Part shown: positions 11,701 to 22,301 of the stretch, one piece after another | Numbering within the stretch: position 1 is the stretch's first letter | Layout of the letters: every line of letters begins with the position of its first letter | From: Psettodes erumei | Lineage: Eukaryota; Chordata; Actinopteri; Pleuronectiformes; Psettodidae | DNA: 64,000 bases | Reading direction: 5' to 3' | NCBI GenBank assembly: GCA_016785225.1 | Contig: JAFBJZ010000456.1 | Coordinates: 620,001 to 684,000, forward strand | Translations under genes and position numbers: made by a program | The notes under the pieces: model-generated | Seen by the model: only the letters and a program-made list of their open reading frames with translations | Database searches by the model: none | What the model was told of the DNA's origin: nothing

Positions 11701-12937
11701 GTTGTCTTTGCGTGGTGCAGTCATCAGTAGTATTTACAAGGCACAGGACAATGCTAACATTGTGTGGAAAGGCCACTGGCCAATTTCAGTCTGCAACTGT
11801 CATCGTATGAATGAGTGCCTCGCGTTGAACACGCTCAGGGCTAGTCTTCAAACACAGGCAAGTCAGAGCAGCTACCTGGCTGTCAGTGTGCGCTTAAATG
11901 GGAATCACACAAAAAAAAATACTGGGAATGACTGGTAAAGCTGGAAGTTAGTTGGTTGCCATATAAATACAGTATACAAGAAAAGCTGTTCCTATACCGT
12001 GTAAGGCACTCTCCTGGGCTGAAGACTCCAGGAAAGAAATAAAAACAACAGCACTGCACATATCAAACTCAGGAGTAAAGGCAGCAGAACCTTTACCACA
12101 GAAAAAAAACTCTTAAATATCCCCTGCCATGCCTAAAAGAAAAAAAAACTAACTAAAAAAAAAACACAACAATCATGCGCCCTTAACATACTCAACCACA
12201 TGCACACACATCTAAAAACGCACACTGCTATTCCTGCACATACTGTACATACACACACAAAACTGATTTTTTTTTTCTCATACACAAAAATATTTGTCCA
12301 CTTTTCTTTCCCCTCCTGAAAAAGTAAAGTGCAACCTCATTAACTCAGGCCATTTGTTTTTCTTTTCTGGCCCGCCCACCCCCCCCACCCACCCCCTCTG
12401 GCCTCTCAGTCAGACTGCTAGACTTTTTGTCTGCCAAACCTTACAACATTAACTGATAAAGGGAAATTATACCAGTGCCCCCTGGTAAAAAGTCTGGCAG
12501 GACAGGCTGTGTCCAGGTGCAAACCATCACAACCATGATGGATGAAAATGACGATGTTGCCTTGTGCTTCACACCTACGCTTTTCATCTCAAAGGAAATT
12601 AAAATATATTATACAACCCCAAAAGATGGGCTTCAAAAAAATAATGATACAGTAATGAGCAGAGGTGTTGGCCTAATTTGTAATTACAGGCATCAAAATA
12701 GACTTTTTCCAAATAGACCCCAATCGTGGGTGATGTCTTCATTGTCCATTGCACCTTCGATCCATGTCCTTCCTTACATTGATCTGGATAAATGAAAGCA
12801 AGGCAGAAATTTGCTCACACCTACCCAGGGTGTTTTTTTTTTCGATTTGGTGCCTATAAAGGCGAACACTGCGGCATGAGCCTGTATTGAAGGAGATTAT
12901 TCAGGCGCCAAACGTTTCAGTCACACTTCCGTTCCCA
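8770..12937. other. Intergenic stretch with 3'UTRs of two convergent genes
   Basis: Between the ccdc163 stop and the stop of the minus-strand mucin-like gene there is no convincing exon. Open frames here (the longest is 158 codons at 11462-11938) have no recognisable similarity, no coding-like composition and no supporting splice sites. A minus-strand AATAAA (TTTATT at 10683-10688) could end the mucin-like gene's 3'UTR. A-rich and C-rich runs occur at 12120-12175 and 12370-12395. Confidence 0.5.
10683..10688 (-). terminator. Candidate poly(A) signal for the mucin-like gene
   Basis: AATAAA on the minus strand, about 2.25 kb downstream of the stop at 12938. It is the best canonical signal I saw between the stop and ccdc163. 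A 3'UTR of this length is plausible but not shown, and variant signals closer to the stop could be used. Confidence 0.3.
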
Positions 12938-14414
12938 TCAGTAGCTGTACATGGACAAGGGTGTGTCCTCCATCATATCATCCTGTGCAGAAACCATTAA
13001 GAATATATTAGAAAAATCAGCAGGGTAGGGCACTGACAAAGAAGAGAAGCTTGTGAAAACACCAACCTGGCAACCCAAAAGCTCCTCGCTCCTAAGCGAT
13101 GACTTATTACATGGTGCAGATTTGGTTCGTAGAAATAAATGTGCAGTTATGCCAAATTAGTACAAGTTGTAACAGTACATCTCACACCTGTGCTTAACGA
13201 TACCTGACAGAATATTTCTGTCATATATACTGACATATGTGTAATATGTCATGTCTGTGCTCACCATGGGTAAATCCTGCAGCCTGCGGAACTCTGGTCT
13301 GTTGTCTCTTCGGCGCAGTTTGAGGAAGAGGAGCAGAGTGATTATGACAGCAGTGATGATAAAGGCTGACACCAGGCCGGCCAGGAGAGGGTCTAATGTG
13401 GGGGACTCGTGGACCATCGTTGCTGGAACAAAAACACAGGACACATTTCAGCGGGGCCATTCCTCTGCTAATGCACTGCAGCCCAAGTAAACAAGCTGGC
13501 CTGCGCAGCTGAATGTGGATTTTACTTCAACTTCACATGGTGAAAATAGCAGAATTACAGGTTCTTAAATGGCTGTTTGACGCTGTGACTGGATCTAAAT
13601 ATAGATGCTACAGCAGCATGTAGAGCTCGAGCATTCATCATGTAGCTCAGGACAGAAATGTCAAACACAGGATGGTGATGTTAACCTTGCCTGAACAGTA
13701 TTTGAGCTCTCTGTTGAACAAGCATGTTTATTTATTGGGCATCATTTTAAGACTTGAAATCAGGAAGATTATGCATAAAATATAGGAGTGCTGCTTAACG
13801 TCTAAGAACAACATCACTCTTGACCTTTTTTATGGTGACTTCTCTGTGTTTGCATATCTCTGTGCAGGAAGAGGAGTTTGTGTCTCCTGTTTTTGGCAGT
13901 TTATTTCTGTATATGGATGTTGCTATGGAATTCTGTTTTGTAAACTTAGCTTTTTTCAATTTTTTTTTATACCCACTGGTCGAAAGTCGAACAACAACCA
14001 CAGAGCAGTGAATGCTCCCTGTTCCTCTGGCTAATGGAAAGAGGCGAGATGCCAAGTGTGGCCTAATAAAACCACACAGAGTGAGAGAAGCGAGAGAGGG
14101 AAAGAGAGGTTTTATATTTTAACTGTACTCCAGCAGGCTGGTTTTTCCTTCCGTTTTTCTTCCAATGATGACAACCTAAGCCTGGAAACAGACCTCTCAT
14201 GGTAAAATATATATATACGCCGAATGTGCAGAGTATAGATAGATAAAGGAGATATACAAATCATTTAGTGGACAGACAAAGGGGGAGGGAGACAGAAGCA
14301 GAAGGAAAACACAGCATTCTCAAAGACTGAGTCCCATGACTGCCTCTGTCCCGCTCCCAAACAGAGCCATAATTGTGGAGTGCATGGTGGTGACAGTGCT
14401 TGTAGAAGAGGCGT

Positions 14415-14472
<58 letters not shown>

Positions 14473-17400
14473 TTTGTGTCTGTGTTGCAAAAGCAAGGAC
14501 AGGCTTGTGCTGGAAAACAAAGCACAGCCTGGCCTTTGTTGTAAAGCCAGTTCACTTCTGGCTCTGTCAATGTCCAGCCAGTGAACAGTCCAGAGCAAAT
14601 TTATGTACCAACAGAGAAGAGGTTATGCACTTACTGTCACCCCCCACATTGAGCTGGGAGGGGTTGTCGGCATGGGCTTTGGCATGGGCGGAGGGGCTCG
14701 GCGGGGTGACGGTGGACTTTGGCTGGTCCTGAGGTCCGTCTGACCGTGGGGCGTGAGGAGGCGTGAGCGTCTGTGACTCAGAATGGGGGGGCTCTCGAGA
14801 GGAGCTGGTGCTCGACGTTGAACTGGGACTGGTGCTGGTAATGGTATTTGTGGTAGTTTCAGACCTTGGTGGCTCAGGTGTTGGGGTAGAAGTCCATGAG
14901 TGTGTTTGGGCGTGGGTGGGCTGCTCTGAGGGTGAGGTGAGGTCAGGAGGCAGCGGTGCGGAGTAGTTTGTGGCGTGGGTGGTCGCTGTGTCTGCAGGGG
15001 CGGTGTGAGCTGTGTGCAAGGGGCTTGTCGTGCTGTGGGTGGTAGTGGGGACATGAGAGGGGCTGGTGTGGCTCTCAGATGGAAGAACAGGAGGCTGTGT
15101 GGTTGACTCTTCGGTTAGGTTTGCATTGTTTTGAGGAGCGTCAGACACTGAGGGAGGGATGGCGGTGTCTACAGAAAGTGAAAGAGAACGTTATTAAAAA
15201 CACTACAATAATTCTACTGGGCAGAGATTTTTCTGTATGTGTGCATTCAGCATGCTGATAATGTGCTACTTCACACTGATGTGTGTTGTGTATGTTCATA
15301 TATATGTGTATGGCTGTATCTGACAGAGGAATATGGGAAATTAAAGGGCCAGTTCACCTAAATCAGACATACTGTATTTTATTACACTTTTCTGGAGCTA
15401 TATGGACATGCTGATTGATTAGTTCTTTTGTCTAGGAGATATGCAGCTATAATTTTCTAATACACAAGAGGTGAATGGAATGGAATGGAGAAGTGACTGA
15501 TGCGGTGTTCTGTGGCTCATTTGCAACATGGGCATTTTTTCTTTGGGAAACAGCTGTTTCTACTGATTTGCATTCACTCTAGCAGCAAGGATGGCCATGT
15601 CTGAAATTCCTCAACAACTGTTAGATGGATTGCTATGAAATTTCATACAAACATGCATGCTTCCAAAAAGATTTATACTGATGTTGGTGAGTGTCTGGTT
15701 CCTCTCCTCTACTGCCACCATGAAATTGACATTTCAGTTCAGGCCCGAAACTACGAGAAAACTACGAGATGGATGGCTTTGACATTTTGTATAGATATTT
15801 GTCTCCCTCTCAGTGTGAATTGTGACAGCTTTGACTATTTATCTTGCACCATCACTGGGTCAGTTCAATTAGTCCAATATTTTGGTTTAACCAAATACCT
15901 GCAGAGCTAATGACATTCCCATCAGCCACGGCAATAGGAAAGATCCATTGCACTGGGATGGAGGCAGAAGACTAGAAGCTAAATATCAAAACTGCAGCTC
16001 ATGGAATCACAGAATATACCAACTATTTATACTGTATAAATGCAAATAGTCTTTCTCCACAAAATAAACCAAATGCCTAAAAATATACGCTCGCTTGTGA
16101 ATATGTTTATGAGTCTAACGTGTGAGCCCACACAGGTGTGTGTGTGAAAGAGAGAGCGGGAGAAAGCGAGTAAATGAGAGAGCACGTGTGGGTATCGGGG
16201 GGGAGTATTTCACTTCTACCTTTCTCACCCACTTGTGAAAAGTCACACAGCATTTAATCACTTCTCTCCACAACACTATGGCTTCACTTTTCTACAAATG
16301 CATTTACCATTGCTCTCCCAAAGGACTGCAACGTGTTTAATTAAACTTGTTTATTTCACTCTTTTATTCTGCACTGCCTGAAATTCTGGCCTTTCATGTG
16401 CTCTAGTTTTTCAGGTCTGTGTGCTTGTGTTGCATTTGTGGCATGATTGTCAGCACTTTAACCCTGTCACTTACTCTGTGGCCCACTTCTGGACATGGAG
16501 AGCCGAGATAAGGACTTTGTTAAATATAGTTCCTTAACTCTCAGCCACCTGCTGCCGCACCTCCTACTAAATTCTTCTGAAACATTACAAAACTTCCATC
16601 CTGAAATCTCAGACAGATACAATAATCAGAATCTAATGAAACTGATCAGAATCTTCACACCAGAGGGTTGACTCTTTCAGTCTACCGTCAGCCTGCCATC
16701 ATGTTTACTTATTTTGTATCTTATTTCTTATAATAAATTAAAAAGTTGGATATTTACCATTATTTTTCTTTTGTTCCGGTGTCAGAGAAGTTGTTTCCCC
16801 GTCTTTAGTTGCGTTGCTGCTCAAACTGCTGGTGCCATTGGGACTTGAGTTGGTGTCAGAGCCATTTAGTGCCAAAGCAGGATGACTGCTGGGTTCCAGG
16901 CTGGTAGCAGGCACAGAGCCAGTAGCCGGGGCTTCAGTGACAACCTTAGCACCAAGATCACTTTGTGAGGCGGCAGCATGGTCTTCACCTGATGAAGAGA
17001 GGACAATGCCCAAGTTGGTTAATGGCCACTTCCTGATCTTCACAATCATTAATACCTTCTTTGCTCATTATTCCAAGCAAACATGGGGCAACAGAGAGAC
17101 ACTCCTAAACTGAATCTGAATTCATGTAGATTACATCACTCAACACGGGCCAGTCTTTGTCCAAACAACAGTTAATAGACCTGAAAAATGTATACACATA
17201 TATTATTCAACCAAGGAAAGGGAAAGGAGTGCTGCACTTATCGGCGTTATCTGCTCAGTGCACTGCAGTCTTGTATGGATCAATGAGCAACTTCACTGTA
17301 GCAAACAGGAGTTTAGAGTCTCACTAAAGTGTTAGACAAGAAGATGCCATGTCATGTTTTCTGGTCAAACTGGCAGTCAAACCTTCTTGATGTGAGGCAA

Positions 17401-20185
17401 AAGTACAAACCACGACACCAGGTGTTGCCCTCATATTGTCTTTGCAATTCCAAATTTTCTTTTGCATGCTGTTTCTTATCTTCTAAATTGCAATCATGTG
17501 ACCGCTCACAACCTGTCCTGCGTCTTCCATGGGGTCCTGAACTCCAGATTGGGAACCACTTAGCTGAATAGATACTGAAATTTGCAGTGAATGCACTCAC
17601 ATTACTATAAAACATAATTTCAGAGTGCAAAATAAAAATGGATAAGGACTGGCTCCAAGTTTTACTTTGCATGGCACTAACTTCAACCCGCATGTGACGT
17701 GAGGCATTTTTGGTCTTTGAAGTAATATTTTAATGAAGACCTTCCAGTTCCCTCACTCTCCCTCTCTTCCCTTTTCGTCTTGATGTCTTTAGTACGACCA
17801 GGCTTCATCTCTGTTTCTGCCTGCTTCCCTTTGATGAAGACCAGAGCACTAATGTAATGTAATGTCATTACCGTACAGTAACACATGGCTGTGATGCCTT
17901 TCATTACCTCAGTAATGACTCATGCAGCTCATCAGCACACACACGGTGAGGGACAGAGAGAGACAAAAACAGGGAGAGAGAGGGAGACCTGTCTGAACTT
18001 TAAATGATACAATAACAGACACACTCATAAATAGACAGAGGTGCTTGGCTATATAATACTGGCCTTGTTCCCTCACTTTAGCTCCATTGGAGCAGCTTCG
18101 GTCAAATGCTGTCTGTTTTTATATGTGTGTGTGTGTGTGTGTGTAAGTGCAGAGAAAATTTATAAAGGGAACCTCTGTTTCCACTGCCACACACCCCTCT
18201 CTCCAGATATTGCAGGGTCGTACTTGCAGCTTTTCAGGCCAGTGCAGCGTGTACCTGGGGAAATGGCTCTTGCTCAGTACTTGACCCTGCCAGCGAGAGG
18301 CACAGCCAACCGTTTCTCTGCGAGCAGATGTCTGCCACCTCAACACCCAGCACTGGAAGATCCTGTCAGTAATAACTTCTGCGCTGAGACCTACGTGCAA
18401 CTGCTTCTGTCCAAACACATGACGCTGCGTTCAATGCATTCGTGGTGATTTGCGGAGTCAACGGTGCAGATGGTTTTGAACGGATTTTCCCTTTAACTGG
18501 AACTGAAAACTGAGAACTGAAACAGCTCTGTGCATGCTGCCCTTGGCCTTTTCATCTGCACTTATTTCAGGTGTTTATTGGCAGCCGGTGTGTGACCTCT
18601 CAAGCAGCATGTCATGCTTCTGGCCTCTCAGCTTCTTTTCCAATCCTGCTCAGTCGTATGATAGTAAATCTGAGAGCCTAGTACTAAGTACTTAGTACTT
18701 AGTTAATTCATTTTGTCATTCATTGTGTCATGTATGTATTAGTGCCCAGAAAACATTGATTTATAAGACACCAAAAATAAGAATGCAGAGATGGCTCATT
18801 TGTCAGAAAATAAAAAAAAAAAACCAAAACAATCTCATGTTTTCTTAAAATCATCCAACCAGCAAAAACTCATCCTAATGGGATGTTTACTAAAAGTACG
18901 TAATGTACTGTATATTCAAATTCAAACATTCAAAGGTAAAATGGACTTTGTAATCAGTCTTGCATAATATCACATAACGGATAAAGCATTTCCTCTTACA
19001 GGACACCATTAAACTGGCTTGTTACAGATGTGCCTGAGTTCCTTTAAATTTTAGCTAAATTCTGCTTCACATAAAGCTCTACACTTAGTTATTTTTCATG
19101 AGACTCTAAGTAATTAAGTTTTAACTCAAGTTAGTATTATGTTCATTTTTCCGTTGGTCAGTTTGTTAATTGATTTTGATGCTTGTGTTAATTATAACTG
19201 GTGAATTTGTCTTTAGGAACTCTGAATGTGGAGCTCATTATCTGGACAAAGATTGCAGCATAAATGTTTATGGAGAATGTTAGTATCCACCCTTCCTTAA
19301 AGTAATGAGACAACTGTGTTGCTTTTAAATCTATTCATAAAATCTACATAATGTACTACAGAGGCAAGCCAGTTAGCATGAAATCAGCGAAATGGCAGCA
19401 TGCTGCTGTACATAGAGGTGTCATTTATCACAATGTACTTCCCTCTTCATTTACAGCCAATAAATGTCCCCCAGTGGGAGTCATGCTTTTTTCTGTTCAT
19501 TTGAATTCCATCTTGAAGAGGGAGAGTGCTGCCCAATAAAACCATTTCAAATGTCAATAGTCTCATTTTACTTTTATGTGTGAGGTGCTGACAAGAGAAC
19601 AGAAACAGAAAGAGAGGGGGTGGGAGGAGAAGGAGGTGAGAAAGTGTTTGGAGCAGGCAGGAGAGAAAACAGAATGTGTGGGGCAAGAATTACAGGATGT
19701 GCGTGAGCTGTGTAAATCTAATATGTGCAGAAGAGGATGAAGGGAGGTGGAGAGGAGAGGAAGTGATGTGAGAAAAAAATAAGCAAGTATGAAACAGGAG
19801 AGAGAGTCAAAGTCAAGGTTTGAAAGAACAGGAGGAACTCAAGTGTGCACACTCACGCTTACTTCAGTTCTGTCCATTTAAATCTCTGTTCAAGAGACAG
19901 CTTAGGTGCCTAGAGGCAGGTGAAGTGTGTGTGTGTGTGTGTGTGTGTGCATGAGGACTGTTGGTGGAGCTGATAATGATCATTTCTAGCACAAATTGTC
20001 TACAATAATCTATTATTTAACCCAAACTGGAATATATACAATATATTATATAATATATACAATACAAAGCCAAGAAGCTGAACTAAAAAAACCACAACCC
20101 ACTGCCTACCGTGTTCAGCGGATCCCGAGTTCACGAGCAGCAGCAGCGCACAAAGGGCAATCCAGAGTTTGCTCTCCATCATCAT
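12938..20185 (-). CDS. Mucin-like single-pass type I membrane protein, family not recognised
   Basis: Five minus-strand exons: 20110-20185, 16758-16988, 14635-15168, 13265-13422 and 12938-12982. Joins are phase 1, 1, 1 and 0 with GT-AG ends, giving 347 codons plus TGA. Exon 1 encodes a signal peptide: three Mets, then a hydrophobic core ALCALLLLV and a small-residue cleavage site near GSAEH. Exons 2 and 3 encode about 255 residues dominated by S, T, P and A, with several N-x-S/T sequons (NGSD, NSSP, NGTS, SNAT, NLT, NYS), as expected for a heavily O- and N-glycosylated ectodomain. Exon 4 holds one transmembrane helix (LLAGLVSAFIITAVIITLLL) followed by the basic stop-transfer KLRRRDNR. The 14-residue last exon ends the short tail with DDMMEDTPLSMYSY. 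All domain exons use phase-1 borders, typical of extracellular modules. I do not recognise the family; the juxtamembrane and tail sequence is the best query because the ectodomain is low complexity. Function is likely cell surface, otherwise unknown. Confidence 0.75.
14415..14465 (+). repeat. (TG)25 microsatellite
   Basis: Near-pure TG run with an imperfect tail to about 14485, in intron 3 of the mucin-like gene, about 170 bp downstream of exon 3 in the gene's direction. Confidence 0.95.
15169..16757 (-). other. Mucin-like gene intron 2 with dispersed repeat
   Basis: This is a 1.6-kb intron. A repeat fragment at about 15590-15760 (see that entry) and a purine-rich (AG)n stretch near 16145-16180 are the only recognisable parts. 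No additional exon with matching phase was seen. Confidence 0.5.
15590..15760 (+). repeat. Percomorph dispersed repeat fragment
   Basis: Contains CAACAACTGTTAGATGGATT, then GCTATGAAATTTCATACAAA, and further on TACTGCCACCATGAAATTGA. This matches my memory of a very abundant percomorph repeat (CAACTATTGGATGGATTGCCATGAAATTT...AGCGCCACCATGAGGTTGAC). It is a degenerate intronic copy. The same sequence class recurs in many fish introns; I do not name the family. Confidence 0.6.
16989..20109 (-). other. Mucin-like gene intron 1
   Basis: A 3.1-kb, AT-rich intron with a perfect palindrome at 18681-18698 and short (TG)n arrays near 18126-18144 and 19926-19948. The open frames in it (up to 135 codons at 18041-18448) have no recognisable similarity and no fitting splice sites. 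Nothing else was seen. Confidence 0.5.
18681..18698. repeat. Perfect 18-bp palindrome
   Basis: GTACTAAGTACTTAGTAC reads the same on both strands and is followed by a further partial copy, ACTTAGTT. It lies in intron 1 of the mucin-like gene. It could be a cruciform-prone simple repeat; no function is implied. Confidence 0.8.
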
Positions 20186-20410
20186 CTTTTCTCTGGTTAC
20201 ACAGTGAGAAAAATGCCAAGAGCAAATGTCGTTTCCCCTCGTGTTGTTGTCTCGGGAACACTTGTCTCTCTCCTTCACAGTCCGACGCCCCACTTTAATG
20301 GAGCGGTTCAGAAATCCCAGGCAGCTGTGTACTGTCCTATCCACTGCAGACAGCAGCTCTGCCAGTGTGTGCGTGGCTGGAGGGACTGACGGAGGGTGCG
20401 CGCCCCGACT

Positions 20411-20476
<66 letters not shown>

Positions 20477-22301
20477 GAAACAGTGCCACGTGTTCTCTGT
20501 TCAAAATAGTCAGTGGGTCTGACTCTGTGCCATGGCGCAACAGAGACTGACACCTACACACACAAGCAGCAACAAACAGAAAACCACACAGTGAATCAGT
20601 TATGGGACCCACGCAATTATTTAGCATTTCATTTATGTCGATCTTTTATATTTGACAAAGGTGATGTCAGCGGACTGAATTCAATGTGTTTGTTAATTTG
20701 TTCACCCTCTCTCTGACTTTGCTGCCTCTATGATCTGTGAAGCCTACAAGTGACTTTTTAAAAATCTATTTGTGTATTTAGCATATCGATTATATTGTCT
20801 TACACAATATACCTTACACAAAACCCGTTTATAATCGCTTAAACCTCTGAAATTATTGATTACACTCAATGATTGCAATAATTTTCTTTGTGTGTTTGCA
20901 CAAAAGAGTTAAACCATAGACTGCCTGAAGAACTGAAGAAACCAATCAGGTAACAAAGCCAGTTCTTTGTCGTGTAAAGGATTTCATTGGTCAACCATAA
21001 ACAATTAAAATTTCCTTTGAGTTGAAACCGACGCATCCTCACTTTTTGCGTAACGTTTTGTAGTTTTACTGCACTGTGATGTCTTATTTTCCCCACATGG
21101 CGGCGCTGTTGTTCTAAAGCTGAGATCGCCTCGTTAAAAAAGCAACACACGCAACAAACACATTTCTTTGGAGAAAATGCCTGCGAAACCTTGACTGTAT
21201 TTGCATTATTTCACACAAAAACTGTAGTTCCAATGAGAGGATACTCGTCCATCAGTCACAGTCGTTTCATTCGCCAGACTGTATTCCTGTGAAACCTGAA
21301 ATTTATGTCGAATGAATTTAAGATTATTCGAAATGAAACCGCTTACATGTCGTTGTCTGGATTTCTCCCAACGAATTCGATATTTTTTAAAAGGTGGAGG
21401 TTCTTTGAAGGCTGGAAATCAGGATGATATGAATCATCATGTCCACAGTTCTGGTAATTCATTGATGTAGATGTTAAATGCCCGAAATGCACTTGTTTGA
21501 TCAAAATGATTTCAAACAGAGTAGAAGCTGCATCCACAATTAACTACTGATTATAATGCAATAATAAAAACACAACTAATTTACAATACATAGACTAACG
21601 GTAACCTGGACGATTTTCTGTTAATTTTTCATCTTTTCATCTATCCTTCGCATTTACATGTTTTGGGAACTTCAGAAATTGCTGTTTCATTTAGCGTGTT
21701 ATAGGGTGGTCCTTGACCGGTTACGCTGTGATCGCGCTATTTCCCACGGCGCCTGAATGTAGCAAAAAGATCCCGGTGACGGAGCAGAGGCAGAAAAGCG
21801 GCAGGGAGCTGCCAGCATCGTCTCATATCGTCGAGGGACAGAAAGGTGTGGAAATATTGGTCATTTAGACAGCCTTCAGCAAATACACGGAGACGGCACT
21901 GTTTCGATAATTCAGTAACACTCTGAAAATGCTAGTATATCGGTCTCGCTGGGTGTCATTTGGCACTACAGTAGCGTTAAGTTACATGCATTGCTACGTT
22001 AGCTAGTCGCCGTTAGCATAGAGGCGCTAGCCGTTGCTATAGTATTTTTCTATAGTGGGGGTTAGCGTCAGCTAGCCTGCTCTCAAGTTAAACGAGCTAA
22101 TGTTAGCTTGCCGGTTAGCTTCTCATGTGATCCTTAAAATCTAAATTTATAAGATGGCCCATCGTATTTATAGATTCCAGTTGCTATTGTGGACGTATTG
22201 TGGAAACGGCACAGTCTAGAAATGGAAGTTTGACGTTGGCTGTTAGCTCCTGAATGTGTTGCTCCTCTTTGATCATTTGACAGCTCCGTGTCAGCGGAGA
22301 G
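20186..22301. promoter_or_regulatory. Intergenic promoter region between the mucin-like gene and ipo13
   Basis: These divergent genes are separated by 2.1 kb. The mucin-like side has a pure (CT)n array at 20412-20475, which is (GA)n on its own strand and about 230 bp upstream of its ATG. CCACATGGCGGCG at 21095-21107 matches a YY1-type core. On the ipo13 side the interval near 21777-21845 could be a 5'UTR exon (donor AAAG|GTGTGG) spliced to the acceptor at 22281-22283, just before the ATG. A cluster of GTTAGC/GCTAGC motifs fills the possible intron. Confidence 0.45.
20412..20475. repeat. (CT)n microsatellite, about 32 units
   Basis: A pure CT run; on the minus strand a GA run upstream of the mucin-like gene's start codon, probably in the 5'UTR or proximal promoter. 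GA/CT arrays at promoters can form H-DNA and are length-variable. Confidence 0.95.

Noticed and set aside
11462..11938. 158-codon open frame on the plus strand between two genes
   Set aside because: No family similarity, no coding-like composition, and it probably lies in the 3'UTR of the minus-strand gene.
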